Assembly (NCBI GenBank): GCA_020152595.1
Contig: JAIGNY010001444.1
Location: 139,501-203,500, forward strand
Direction: 5' to 3'
Source: Chiridota heheva
Taxonomy: Eukaryota > Echinodermata > Holothuroidea > Apodida > Chiridotidae
DNA: 64,000 nt
Positions 33,539 through 45,388 of this stretch are shown here, piece after piece; within the stretch, counting starts at the first letter, position 1; the number at the start of each line of letters is the position of its first letter. The translations under genes were made by a program, and so were the position numbers. The notes beneath the pieces were generated by a model, which worked only from the letters and a program-made list of their open reading frames with translations, searched no databases and was not told the origin of the DNA.

Positions 33539-35505
33539 CTTAACCATGTTGTTTCCTTCAATGTCCTCTTTCATATAATAAATGAAGTTACTTTCAGATT
33601 TCTTAGTGAAGATTTACATTAAATATGTCAACCTAGATATTCTGTTTTCTGAGTAAATAAAATCCTCTCTATTTGTGTTTATAGAACCTGCCATCTGTGG
33701 GATTTCCAGTCACATGGTATTATAGAAAGGAAATTTCCATCCTTTTTCAGTGACTTTAATTAAATGAAACTTATACAAAATATTTAATGTTAACTCTTTG
33801 TGAATTCTTTGGAATTCCAAAAATGCAGTAAGGAGTCCGTATTGGAATAACTATTTTAGGTATGCAATGGAGGTATAAAAATAAAGTTAATGTTGAAATT
33901 AATGCATTTTTTAATGAAAATATTTTGTCTCTCTTTGTTTGATTCGAAAAGGTTTCATATAAGGTTGGTATGTTCATAAATCTTGTTTTAATATCAAGTA
34001 TTAAAAAAGATCAGAAGCTAGCTATGACCAGCTGGACTTGACACATAAGGGGGATGCTGCAGGTCATTTCTCACATTGGTAGGTTATTGGCAAGATTGGT
34101 AGTAGCATGCTTCATAATTTGACATTTAAAGAACCTTTTCATGTTAATGCCTTACACAGTAATCATCTTCATGTGAAGGTTCATTTAACAAGAGGAACAA
34201 ATTTCTCAAAAGTGTCTAAAAATCTCGAAGAGCATCAGTAAAGTTATCATGGTTTTCGCTGAATCTATATAACAAATTTGTACGTGCTAGCGAATTTTGT
34301 ACTCTTTTAAAGCCCATAGTCCTTGTGTCCCATGTTTATGAAAAATTTACAATTTTCCAACAGTTCAAGGGTTTAAATTTTTGACCAGAGTTTTGGTGAC
34401 ACTCAGTGGATTGATTTTGCCTTTCTCCAAGTCACTGGCACGTTGTCTAAATTCAGTAATCTTGTTTGAGGAAGAAACATGGTTATGTCTCTTCCCAGTA
34501 TGAATCCTGGAAACAAGAGCTCTGATCTATATATAATGACCTGAATAATCCCAATTGCGCTAATCCCATTTTTGTTTTCTTTAATTTTAAATCTTCAATA
34601 GCATTGTAGTTTGCATTGTTCGGACATTTTGAGAATGAGAAATTAAGAAACGTGTGTGTGTGGTCGGGTGGGGGCAAGGGAATGGCATTTTCCCCCAGGA
34701 GTTTGTGAGTCCCCTTCCTACACTTTGGGCAAATTCCGCTCTTCATGTGTTTGTACCTTTTTTTTACATCTATGGAATATTTCACCTATCCAGTTGATCT
34801 ACGTACACGATGTCTGTGAATCTTTTTTACACCTCACTTGCTATAACGCCAAGCTTGGTAGTTTAGTCTTTTAAAAGGCATTGTTTAAATTTACTTTTCC
34901 AGTCTCTTTAGTATTTTCCATCTGGAAAACATTCAACATTTAAAAGAAAATGTAGTAATTCGAAGTGCTGAAAAGATCTCAAATTTGTATTCCCAATACC
35001 CCACTAAATATTTTGGCATGTGTTTTATGTTCCAGACTGTGATTTACATGTGTTTATTAGAGAAGGTATCTGTACAAACTGATGAAAAAACCTACCATGG
35101 TCGCGTAGACAAGTTTGGTTAGCCGAATATTAATTTTGTTCTTTACAAAAAAAAAAATCCTAACCTTTTGGTAAAGTATGTTTGTGCAATTAATTCCTCA
35201 TTTTGTGGGAAACTTCTTTCTAGGATCCCTACTATGCAGAAATATCCTCACTTTGATGGGTACTTTGTGAATTAACTTTATAGTCCCCACTCCTTATCTA
35301 TGTTTGTGTAATAATAAGTCCTCTCTCCTTAGCTAAAGTATGTTTTTGACCTCACTTTGTAGGTTAACTTCATAGTCCTCACTCCTTAGCTTAAGTATGT
35401 TTGTGTACTAATGTAGTCCTCACTCCTCAGCTAAAATATGTTGGATCCTCACTTTGTATGTTTATACAGGGTCATCACTCCTTAGCAAGGGTATGTATGT
35501 GTGTG
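33539..35505 (+). other. Unresolved intron sequence
   Basis: AT-rich; near 35220-35480 phrases such as CCTCACTTTG, TAGTCCTCACTCCTTAGC and AAGTATGTTTGTGT recur irregularly every 50-70 bp, a decayed tandem repeat. Otherwise nothing recognised. Confidence 0.5.
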
Positions 35506-35509
35506 TGTG

Positions 35510-35900
35510 TGATGTCCAGCTCATAAACATGATATCTCAAGAACGATACCTCGAATTCATGTCATATGGGGTACACAGTTATCGCATGGTTCGTAGATGT
35601 GCCATATTATTTTTATTGGTGTCATGCATATTAATGAGTAAGCGAAGCTGAATGATATAATCTTAAAATGCTCATGTTTTAAGAAACGCATGTTTGTTTT
35701 ATTTCATATTTGGTATAATTATATTGTTAGCTAGTGTGTACATGTTCATGGTACCAAAATGTTGAATTTCATTTATATGCATAGTGGGCAGGGCTTAACA
35801 TAATTTTGTTAAAGAGACCTTGTAAACACAGTATCTCAAGAATGATACATGGGATTTACTTCATATGTGGTACACAGATAGCCCATGGTCTGCTGATGTA
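35510..35900. repeat. Family C repeat, about 1.3 monomers
   Basis: Monomer of about 300 bp marked by TATCTCAAGAACGATAC, ATTCATGTCATATGGGGTAC, GTCATGCATATTAATGAGTA and CATAGTGGGCAGGGCTTAAC. Two starts at 35530 and 35828 lie 298 bp apart. The second monomer is broken off by the 48-bp array. More copies lie at 59455-60240. Confidence 0.8.
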
Positions 35901-35904
35901 CTGT

Positions 35905-36957
35905 ATCAACTAACAATGGCAGCATCAGCTTACTGTTTAAGAACAACTCTGTATTAACTAACAGTGGCAGCATCAGCTTACTGATACAGTACATCACTGT
36001 CAGTCAACTAACAGTGGCAGCATCAGCTAACTGATACAGTACATCACTGTCAGTCAACTAACAGTGGCAACATCAGCTTACTGATACAGTACATCACTGT
36101 ATCAACTAACAATGGCAGCATCAGCTTACTGTTGAAGAACAACTCTGTATTAACTAACAGTGGCAGCATCAGCTCACTGATACAGTACATCACTGTCAGT
36201 CAACTAACAGTGGCAACATTATCTGCAGTACATCACTGATAACAAGCACATCACTGTATCAACAGTATCAACTAAAGTGGCAACATTAGCTTACTGATAC
36301 AGTACATCACTGTATCAACTAACAATGGCAGCATCAGCTTACTGATACAGTACATCACAGTATCAACTAACAGTGGCAGCATCAGCTTACTGATACAGTA
36401 CATCACTGTATCAACTAACAGTGGCAGCATCAGCTTACTGATACAGTACATCACTGTATCAACTAACAATGGCAGCATCAGCTTACTGATACAGTACATC
36501 ACAGTATCAACTAACAGTGGCAGCATCAGCTAACTGATACAGTACATCACTGTCAGTCAACTAACAGTGGCAACATCAGCTTACTGATACAGTACATCAC
36601 TGTATCAACTAACAATGGCAGCATCAGCTTACTGTTTAAGAACATCACTGTATCAACTAACAGTGGCAGCATCAGCTTACTGATACAGTACATCACTGTC
36701 AGTCAACTAACAGTGGCAACATCAGCTTACTGATACAGTACATCACTGTATTTACTAGCAGTGGCAACATCAGCTTACTGATACAGTACATCACTGTCAG
36801 TCAACTAACAGTGGCAGCATCAGCTTACTGATGCAGTACATCAGTGTATCAACTAACAGTGGCAGCATCAGCTTACTGATACAGTACATCACAGTATCAA
36901 CTAACAGTGGCAGCATCAGCTTACTGATACAGTACATCACAGTATCAATAAGAGTGG
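35905..36957. repeat. Tandem array, 48-bp unit, about 22 copies
   Basis: Units hold TCAACTAACAGTGGCAGCAT, CAGCTTACTGATACAGTACA and TCACTGTA. Some copies are altered by 5-15-bp indels (for example TCAGTCAACT in place of ATCAACT, and TGTTTAAGAAC). Being 16 codons, it leaves minus-strand open frames that are artefacts. The array starts inside a family C monomer. Confidence 0.93.
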
Positions 36958-37569
36958 CGGCATTAGCATTATGATTAAAATTTATCCCTCCAAATACTAA
37001 AATCGCAGAGCTCCGGGGCTTCGCCCACTCCCCCATCAGGGTGGGTGGGGTGGCATCTGGTAGGGATGGATGAGGTAGTAGTATTGTAGAATCCCCCAGA
37101 ATAGGTCAGAATTTTAGGTACTTTTTTGGGGTTCACATTTACCCTGAGCAAATAACTTGTCATCATAAAGTCATACAGAATAACATCCAGACTAGTTACA
37201 CTCTTGGCACCAGGTTTTCAGCTGGGAGGTTGTGGGTTTTATTCCTGGTTAATTAATGTGAAAAACTTTACTATATGTTCAATCAACACCTGATCATGAA
37301 AGACATTCATATCATTTTTAATGACTAAAATTGAAAAAAGAAATGTTAAGAATCACATTTTGAAATTTCTTCTTATTTGTATATCACAAATTTTGAATAT
37401 TTGTAAAAAACTTCCAATTTTGGATTGTTTGTTACATGAAAACAAATATGTTTTGTAGTTGTCTGTAGATATTTAGTTATAGCTAAAAGCTACCTAGCTA
37501 AGAATATCAACACACTTAAGAAAGAGATTTTATTATGATTCAGAAGTTTTTGATTACTTTGTATATTTG
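36958..37569 (+). other. Unresolved intron sequence
   Basis: Includes a GC-rich patch (37000-37070) with GGGGCTTCGCCC; otherwise AT-rich, nothing recognised. Confidence 0.5.
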
Positions 37570-37890
37570 TTATTGAGGTTGTATTTCATGGCTTGTCCTG
37601 TTGCTTACGATTTTGTTGCAGCAAATAATAAGCACAAACTAATACTATAGCTAATAATGAAACCAGTTATCACAATTAAAATGACCACTCGACCACGCAA
37701 CAAAAACTTCACTCAATGCTTATTTAGTACACCTGTTTAACTATGAGCTGTTCATTTGAGAAATATGATCCTTATTACTTGTGGTTTACAGAATAAAGAA
37801 AATGAAAGGGAAAAGTCTGACCAGACCTGGTTATATATAAGGTCGGGTGTGACTGTTGCAAATTTTAAGGAACACAACAAGTAATGTTTT
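37570..37890. repeat. Dispersed repeat E, copy 2
   Basis: Counterpart of 17090-17400: GCAGCAAATAATAAGCACAA, CAGAATAAAGAAAATGAAAG, GACCTGGTTAT, AGGTCGGGTGTGACTGTTGC. Confidence 0.7.
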
Positions 37891-38089
37891 TTTTTTTTTA
37901 TATAGTAATTTCGGTTTAAATATATGCAATAATTGATCAAATTTGTTTGAAAGAGTTCAAGGATTTTTTTGAATTTATTGTAGTCAAGAGTGATTACTAC
38001 AAACTAAGATTTAATGGGCAGATATAGATTGAAAATATACCCTAAAACATCCATGCAGGAGTAGAAATGCCAATAGAAGTGAAAACTGG

Positions 38090-39194
38090 GATTGGTTCTC
38101 TTTGCAATCTGGGATTGGTTCTCTTTTGCAATCTGGGATTGGTTTTGTTTTGCAATCTGGGTCTGGCTTTTTTTGCAATCTTTGGTTGGTTCTCTTTTGC
38201 AATCTGTGCTTAGTTCTCTTTTGCAATTTGGGATTGGTTCTCTTTTGCAATCTGAGATTGGTTCTCTTTTGCAATCTGGAATTGGTTATCTTTTGCAATC
38301 TGGGATTGGTTCTCTTTTGCAATCTGGGATTGGTTATCTTTTGCAATCTGGGATTGGTTATCTTTTGCAATCTGGAATTGGTTCTCTTTTGCAATCTGGG
38401 ATTGGTTCTCTTTTGCAATCTGGGATTGGTTCTCTTTTGCAATCTGGGATTGGTTCTCTTTTGCAATCTGGGATTGGTTCTCTTTTGCAATCTGGGATTG
38501 GTTCTCTTTTGCAATCTGGATTTGGTTCTCTTTTGCAATCTGAGATTGGTTCTCTTTTGCAATCTAAAATTGGTTCTCTTTTGCAATCTGGGATTGGTTC
38601 TCTTTTGCAAACTGAGATTGGTTCTCTTTTGCAATCTAGGATTTGTTCTCTTTTGCAATCTAAGATTGGTTCTCTTTTGCAATTTGGGATTGGTTCTCTT
38701 TTGCAATCTGAGATTGGTGCTCTTTTGCAATCTGAGATTGGTGCTCTTTTGCAATCTGAGATTGTTGCTCTTTTGCAATCTGAGATTGGTGCTCTTTTGC
38801 AATCTGAGATTGGTGCTCTTTTGCAATCTGAGATTGGTGCTCTTTTGCAATCTGAGATTGGTGCTCTTTTGCAATCTGGGATTGGTTCTCTTTTGCAATC
38901 TGGGATTGGTTATCTTTTGCAATCTGAGATTGGTTCTCTTTTGCAATCTGAGATTGGTTCTCTTTTGCAATCTGAGATTGGTTCTCTTTTGCAATCTGAG
39001 ATTGGTTCTCTTTTGCAATCTGAGATTGGTGCTCTTTTGCAATCTGAGATTGGTGCTCTTTTGCAATCTGAGATTGGTGCTCTTTTGCAATCTGGGATTG
39101 GTTCTCTTTTGCAATCTAAGATTGGTGCTCTTTTGCAATCTGGGATTGGTTCTCTTTTGCAATCTGGGATTGGTTCTCTTTTGCAATCTGGGAG
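38090..39194. repeat. Tandem array, 24-bp unit, about 46 copies
   Basis: Unit GGGATTGGTTCTCTTTTGCA plus ATCT. Variants GAG for GGG and GGTGC for GGTTC are clustered in blocks (38700-38870 and 39025-39080), showing local amplification. With 8 codons per unit, three frames stay open for 370-410 codons (LLQSGIGS, NLRLVLFC, RLQKRTNP repeats); I reject them as genes. Confidence 0.95.
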
Positions 39195-39729
39195 TTAACA
39201 CTACACTCGGAATATATTTGTTTATAGGTCGCATCAACCTTTTCAAATATTTTTTTCAGATTTTAGAAAAATAACAGACTTTAGTAAACAATAAAGCAAA
39301 TTAGGAATATAGAAGATTTAAGGAAAAAATAAAAATAATTTGAATAACATAAATGCTAATATTTATTACCATGGGTACAACACTTTCACTTTGTTACAAC
39401 ATGTAACTATTGTAATGATATGGTTAGCCAGTTGAAACCTTGTCAAATGTGTAACGGTCAAGCTGTATTTCAATCATATTTTTGGCTCCACCTCAACGCA
39501 ACTTCTGATTAAACTAGGAAACTGTCACTTTAGATTAATATGTGTGCATGCTATTCCCTCCAGCTGTGCACTGTAAGAATTTATAGATGACAAACAGTGG
39601 TCAGCGCAATCAATTATTGCTCAAGGTATCTATTACAACTCGTTGGAAGCTAGCTAGTCATTTGTAACCAGATTCCATAATGTTCTTGTTGTGACTAATC
39701 ATTGTGCTTAATAAGCCAGGTAGTTTGTT
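39195..39729 (+). other. Unresolved intron sequence
   Basis: AT-rich, nothing recognised; it ends at the palindromic start of family A copy 2. Confidence 0.5.
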
Positions 39730-40507
39730 GGTTCGCATGCGAAGCATAATGCAAACCTATGTAATGGCGATTACGTCCGTCAGGCTGTCCACAGTTTCTT
39801 CCTGAGATTTCCTCAGAAATATTAAAGTTTTTTAAGAATTCCTCAGAAAATATTAAAATTTCTTCAGAGTTCCTCAAAAAAAGTTAAATTTTCTTCAGAT
39901 ATCCTTATGGAAGGTTAGAATTTCCTTCCAAAATGTTAAAAGTATTTCAGAGACACATAAGACTGGATTGAAGACTAGTTTTCTTGAAAAGTCTACAAAA
40001 CATTTGACATTTTCTTAGAAGATAACTGTAAAATGATATAATTTTCCAATATTCTTGAGAGATCCTCAAGTGTCTCTCTTGTAGCACTTGAGATTTGGAA
40101 TCCTTAAAATTCTTCAAAATATTTGGGCACCAAAGGTTGTACCATGCATGATTATTAAACTCCACCTTTATTATTGCGGTCATTTGCATAAAGTTGCTAC
40201 AGTATATGAATTGACCAGACTTTTTGTATTTAGTATGCTTAGTCAGGGAGTGTGACAGGATGTGATTGCATATGGACATAGGGAGGAATGCTATGCGGAA
40301 CATGGATGGGGGCCATGAGGGACAGATATAATATATACCATGTGGTATACACCAAGGGCTATATCAGGCATAATTATTTGACTCTACCTTTTTTCTTATT
40401 CAACAACTCATTTGCGTATAAGTTATTATATGAACTGACACGTTCATACATAGTATGCTCAATCAGGGACTGTGATAGCTAGGACGAGACTTCTTATGGA
40501 GCCTATG

Positions 40508-41380
40508 GAATGTCATGTGGGACATGGGGTAGGATGACATGTGGGACATGGGGTGGGATGCCATGTGGAACAGGGTAGAATGCCATGTGGGACATGGTGG
40601 GATGCCACGAGTAACACAGAGTGTGACATAGGTTGGAATGCCATGTGTGACATAAGGTAGGATGCCAAGTGTGACATAGGGTAGGAGGCTTTGTGGGACA
40701 TAGGGTAGGAGGCCATGGGGACATGGGGTTTGATGCCATGTGGGACATAAAGTAGAATGTCATTGGGACATTGGGTGGGATACCATGTGGAAGATATGGT
40801 GGGACATAAGGTGGGATGCCATGTGAGACATCAGGTGGGAAGCCACTGATGTGACACACAGGGACGGATGCCATGTGGGACATAGGGAGGGATGTCATGT
40901 GGTACATATGGATTAATGTGGAACATACATGTAGAATGGGATCCACATGGGTCATTGCGTGGGAAGCCATATGGGACATGGTGAAATGCCATGTGAGACA
41001 CTGTATGGTGGATTGCCATGTGGGAGATATGGTGGAATGCCATGTGGGGGATATGGTGGAATGTCATGTGGGACAAGACATGGATTGTAATGTGGGACAG
41101 GACATGGAATGCCATGTGGTACAAGGCATGGGATGTCATATGGGACATGAGGTGGGATGTCATTTGGGACATGGGATGTGATCCATGTGGGACATAGGTC
41201 GGAATGCCATGTGGGTCATAGGATGGGATGCCCTCTGGGACATATGATGGAATGCCACGTGGGACATAAGATGGGATGTCATGTGGGACATGGGGTGGGA
41301 TGCCATGTGGGAGATATGGTGGAATGCCATGTGGGACATGGTTAGGATGTCATGTGGGACATGGGGTGGGATGCCATGTG
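40508..41380. repeat. Diverged minisatellite, mostly 19-26-bp units
   Basis: Irregular units built from GGGATGCCATGTGGGACAT with added GGGTG, AGATATGGTGGAAT and similar steps. It is the older, heterogeneous part of the array in family A copy 2, equivalent to 51835-52890. Methionine/histidine/glycine open frames are artefacts. Confidence 0.9.
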
Positions 41381-41918
41381 GGACATGGGATGCCATGTGG
41401 GACATGGGGTGCCATGTGGGACATGGGATGCCATGTGGGACATGAAATGTCATGTGGGACATGGGGTACCATGTGGGACATGGGATGCCATGTGGGACAT
41501 GGGATGCCATGTGGGACATGGGATGCCATGTGGGACATGGGATGCCATGTGGGACATGGGATGCCATGTGGGACATGGGTGCCATGTGGGACATGGGATG
41601 CCATGTGGGACATGGGGTGCCTGGGACATGGGATGCCATGTGGGACATGGGATGCCATGTGGGACATGGGATGCCATGTGGGACATGGGATGCCATGTGG
41701 GACATGGGATGCCATGTGGGACATGGGATGCCATGTGGGACATGGGATGCCATGTGGGACATGGGATGCCATGTGGGACATGGGATGCCATGTGGGACAT
41801 GGGATGCCATGTGGGACATGGGATGCCATGTGGGACATGGGATGCCATGTGGGGCATGGGATGCCATGTGGGGCATGGGATGCCATGTGGGACATGGGAT
41901 GCCATGTGGGGCATGGGA
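41381..41918. repeat. Homogenised 19-bp array, CATGTG subtype, about 28 copies
   Basis: Nearly identical GCCATGTGGGACATGGGAT units with rare one-base changes. Three units make 19 codons without a stop, so all three plus frames and two minus frames stay open for 290-400 codons across this and the next block. None is a gene. Confidence 0.95.
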
Positions 41919-42358
41919 TGCCACGTGGGACTTGGGATGCCACGTGGGACTTGGGATGCCACATGGGACACGGGATGCCACGTGGGACACGGGATGCCAC
42001 GTGGGACACGGGATGCCACGTGGGACACGGGATGCCACGTGGGACACGGATGCCACGTGGGACACGGGATGCCACGTGGGACACGGGATGCCACGTGGGA
42101 CACGGGATGCCACGTGGGACACGGGATGCCACGTGGGACACGGGATGCCACGTGGGACACGGGATGCCACGTGGGACACGGGATGCCACGTGGGACACGG
42201 GATGCCACGTGGGACACGGGATGCCACGTGGGACACGGGATGCCACGTGGGACACGGGATGCCACGTGGGACACGGGATGCCACGTGGGACACGGGATGC
42301 CACGTGGGACACGGGATGCCACGTGGGACACGGGATGCCACGTGGGACATGGGATGCC
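41919..42358. repeat. Homogenised 19-bp array, CACGTG subtype, about 23 copies
   Basis: The unit changes to GCCACGTGGGACACGGGAT: the same two T-to-C changes in almost every copy. About 22 units contain the perfect E-box palindrome CACGTG. The switch passes through GACTT-containing intermediates at 41925-41960. The last unit (42350) reverts to CATGGG. Confidence 0.95.
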
Positions 42359-42499
42359 ACATGGGACTTAGTGTGAGATGCCATTTTTATAATTGGCTGA
42401 GTCATATGATATGGGTGTCATTTGTATGGGCATGCGATCCATGATGGTATTTATCGTTCTAGTTTTGTTTTTAATGTTAATTCTCATTTTTCATGGTTT

Positions 42500-42615
42500 T
42501 ACACATGTATTTATGCTTGTTATATTTGTTTTTATATGAATTGTATGTACTTTATGCGAGCAGTGAAATACCCCTCGTGGGTTAAATCAAGTTTATTCTA
42601 TTCTATTTTATTCCA
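42500..42615 (+). mobile_element. Probable LINE 3' end with ATTCT tail
   Basis: GAAATACCCCTCGTGGGTTA, then AATCAAGTTTATTCTATTCT and ATTTTATTCC. A CCCCxxGTGGGxTxAATxAAGTTTATTCTATTCT ending is typical of several LINE 3' ends. It directly follows family A copy 2 and has no recognisable coding part. Confidence 0.45.
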
Positions 42616-43970
42616 AATCTCTGAATTAATGTGGCATGGGTGAAATCTTGTCTTTAGGACCTATTCCTGGTTTTAGTCTCTTTCCTAGACTAGCATTATA
42701 AGCCTGTTTGCCTATTCACACTTTTCCTTGCTCTCAGAGATAATTAAAAGTGGTACCATAAGGCCATTTTCCAATGCTTTTTGAGTGCTGCTTTCAGTGA
42801 GCTAATTTGTAGGAATTGCTTAACGTAAGAGCTACACTTCGGTAGCCTTTCTTTAAATGAGAATGTTGCCACCATATACATCATTGAAGACGTTGATGAC
42901 TTAGAGTCATATAGAAAAAGTCTGTCAACTATAACAAATAATTTATATGTTGTGCATTCCTTTTAAATTTCAACTTGGAAGTACTATTGACTTTTACTGT
43001 ACGATATGATGCTTATGTTTTCTCTTAAAATATTTTTTATTTGATAGGGAAAAATAATAAAATTGATGTTTACTATATGTATGAGTGTAATAGTAAGGTA
43101 ATGCAGCTTGTAGAAAAGTGATAATTTGTATATCATATTCTTATTTGAATGAAAGAAGAATTTGGGGAAGGGGGTTATTCAGTGTTTGGGATATAATATA
43201 ATAGCTACTGAAAAGCCCAATATTCAATAAAATTGATTAAAAAGATTATTTAATTTTTTTTTGTTTACCTGAACGTCATCCACATGTCACACACACTCCC
43301 ACTAAAAATGTACATAATAATTAGTATGCAGAATATTAATTGACAAACTTTTTTAAGTGTCAAATCATTTTTTGTGGTTTTTTGTATGAGTAAGTCCTGT
43401 GAAAAATTGATAATAAAGTTGTTATTGTAAATGTCAAAATGTAGCAAACAAATTTGTATATTTCCTTTTTCCATGCTCCAGAAACCTTGGAGAGGAGATT
43501 AATTACATTTTTCCATTATGCAAAAATGATATTTAAGATACCAAAGCGGAATCCCCAAAGAACGTGCAAAAGCTTAAAGATGTCAGTATTCATTATGGTT
43601 ATACATAATCAATGAGCTATTTGATGTACATGTATGAGCATGTTCTAGTAAAATACAATTCTGTGCATCATTGGCATGTTTTTTTGCATAGCTTTGATTC
43701 AATGCATATTTGAAATATAGGAAATGTTAGGAAAGTGGATGGAGACATCAATGCAAAGTAGCATTTCATGATTTCTCTAATCTAATCAACTTGCAGTTGT
43801 TTTGCAAAGTGATTGAGTTTTCTATATATGTAGCATATCCATAAGCGTGTGCATTAGAATACATCAGGAGCTGAAAAAAAAATTATGATTCTATATTGCC
43901 CATCCCCTAGTTGTTTAGCAACTTACCTCCACAGAACGGGCCCTTCCACAAAGTTATCGCAAATAAACAC
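42616..43970 (+). other. Unresolved intron sequence
   Basis: AT-rich, no gene or array recognised. Confidence 0.5.
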
Positions 43971-44069
43971 ATAGTCACATGTATATGTATGTATGCATAT
44001 ATATGTATGTATGCATATATATGTATGTATGCATATATATGTATGTATGCATGTATATGTATGTATGCA
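43971..44069. repeat. ATGTATGTATGCATAT microsatellite
   Basis: Six copies of a 16-bp self-complementary-type unit (ATATATGTATGTATGC). Minus-strand histidine/isoleucine/tyrosine frames are artefacts. Confidence 0.93.
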
Positions 44070-44217
44070 TGAAGGCAAAGATGGACAAGGTGAGGGGAGA
44101 AGAGCCTGACAACAACAGGCAAAGACTCACTCTATCATAACAATAACTATACATCATAGTAAAAAGGACTATTGGTTGGAACAAAGCACACAACACTGAC
44201 TAAGTTACAGTCAGCAT

Positions 44218-45124
44218 CAATGGCATAGCCAGAGGGGGGCGAGGGGTTGATTGCCCCCAAAAAAAAAAAAAAATTCAATCCATTGGTTCAGATTGGTGCC
44301 GTCGGTTCAGATTGGTGCCGTCGGTTCAACAAGCTTTGACATTCCAGGTACTTATTATGTTTTTCAAAAGGGCACTTTCTTAGAAAAAGGTTCTTCGGTA
44401 ATAATATATTAAACATTTGTGCGATTTGTATTTAAATACATGAACTAAGACAGAGAGAGAGAGGGGGAGAGAGGGGAAGGTGAGTGTCGGAGTGCACGTG
44501 ATAAAGAACAGGCTAATTTTAAAGGTTTCACAACATTCACACCAGTTTGGAGCAAATAATTTCTTTTAGACAACCCTTATATTTCAAAGAGTGATGATAA
44601 ACCTAACCATAAAATGTAGACAATAAAACATATTTCCACATTATGCTTTTTCATGATTTTGTGTTTTGTATATGGTGTATTATACATGTAGCTCTCTTTG
44701 ACATGGATTTTGACTTGTATAATACACCTTACTATGCATTGTGACATACATTTTGCCTTTGAAAAGTCAATTTTGCGAGAGCTGGGGGCTTTGTCCCCTG
44801 GACCCCACACTGACAAGTCGAGCCCTTTGAATTTGTGTTTTGTATATGGTGTACTATAGCTCTCTTTGACATGAATTTTGACTTGTATAATACACCTTCT
44901 TACTATGCATTATGACATACTTTTTTTGCCCTTGAAATATCAATTTTGCGAGAGCTTCCGGAGGCTTTCGCCCCTTGGACCCATACCGCGGCTTTGCCCC
45001 TGGACCCCATGCCGACACCGTTGGTGTCACCTCAACTACACCACTAGATATCGTTGGTTCAATTTAATCCCCCCTTCCACCCCCTTCCCTCCTCCCTAAT
45101 ATGAAAATCCTGGCTACGCCAATG
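44218..45124. mobile_element. hAT-like non-autonomous transposon with 8-bp target duplication
   Basis: The 907-bp element starts CAATGGCATAGCCAGAGGGG and ends CCTGGCTACGCCAATG; the reverse complement of that end is CATTGGCGTAGCCAGG, a 16-bp imperfect terminal inverted repeat. GTCAGCAT is duplicated exactly at 44210-44217 and 45125-45132. Inside, a segment of about 180 bp (TTTGTGTTTTGTATATGGTG through TTTTGCGAGAGCT) is present twice (about 44657-44800 and 44832-44985), and GGTTCAGATTGGTGCCGTC twice near 44285-44325. No transposase. Confidence 0.85.
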
Positions 45125-45388
45125 GTCAGCATTCTCTGAAAACTGGCCTCTTACTTGGTTGGAATAATAAAATTATTTTTTAATAAGAAATGGAAGCCAT
45201 GAATGAGTAATCCATGGTTGGCAATGGGGCCTGAGGTTTGTATGGAGTACCACAGGTAATATAGAATTGAGATATATGGATATTAACTTTGCTAATTGAA
45301 TTATCAAAGTAAGTTATGAAAGTAAACCTAGAACCGAAAGAAATTAGATAGTGTGCCATAAAAGGATTTGGATGTCATTAAAAGTAAC

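Larger units (their letters stand above)
39730..42464 (+). mobile_element. Family A repeat element, full-length copy 2
   Basis: Begins GGTTCGCATGCGAAGCATAA, then GTAATGGCGATTACGTCCGT, a degenerate TTCCTCAGAAAT-type tract (39800-39960), and a single-copy middle (about 40120-40500) ending GACTTCTTATGGAGCCTATG. The minisatellite (40508-42370) follows, and the common 3' end with GCATGCGATCC and GGTATTTATCGTTCTAG. The 5' GGTTCGCATGC and the 3' GCATGCGAACC (clean form in copy 3) are inverted. Copy 3 (51351-52987) has the same order. No coding capacity. Tandem repeats enclosed by short asymmetric inverted ends recall Helentron-associated HINE elements; this is inference. Confidence 0.65.

Noticed and set aside
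38011-39274. Three open frames of 370-410 codons
   Set aside because: Product of a stop-free 24-bp tandem unit; the same array is open on both strands.
41160-42444. Open frames of 290-400 codons in five frames
   Set aside because: They arise because the 19-bp unit contains no stop in these frames; peptides are perfect 19-residue repeats on both strands and no splice or start context exists.
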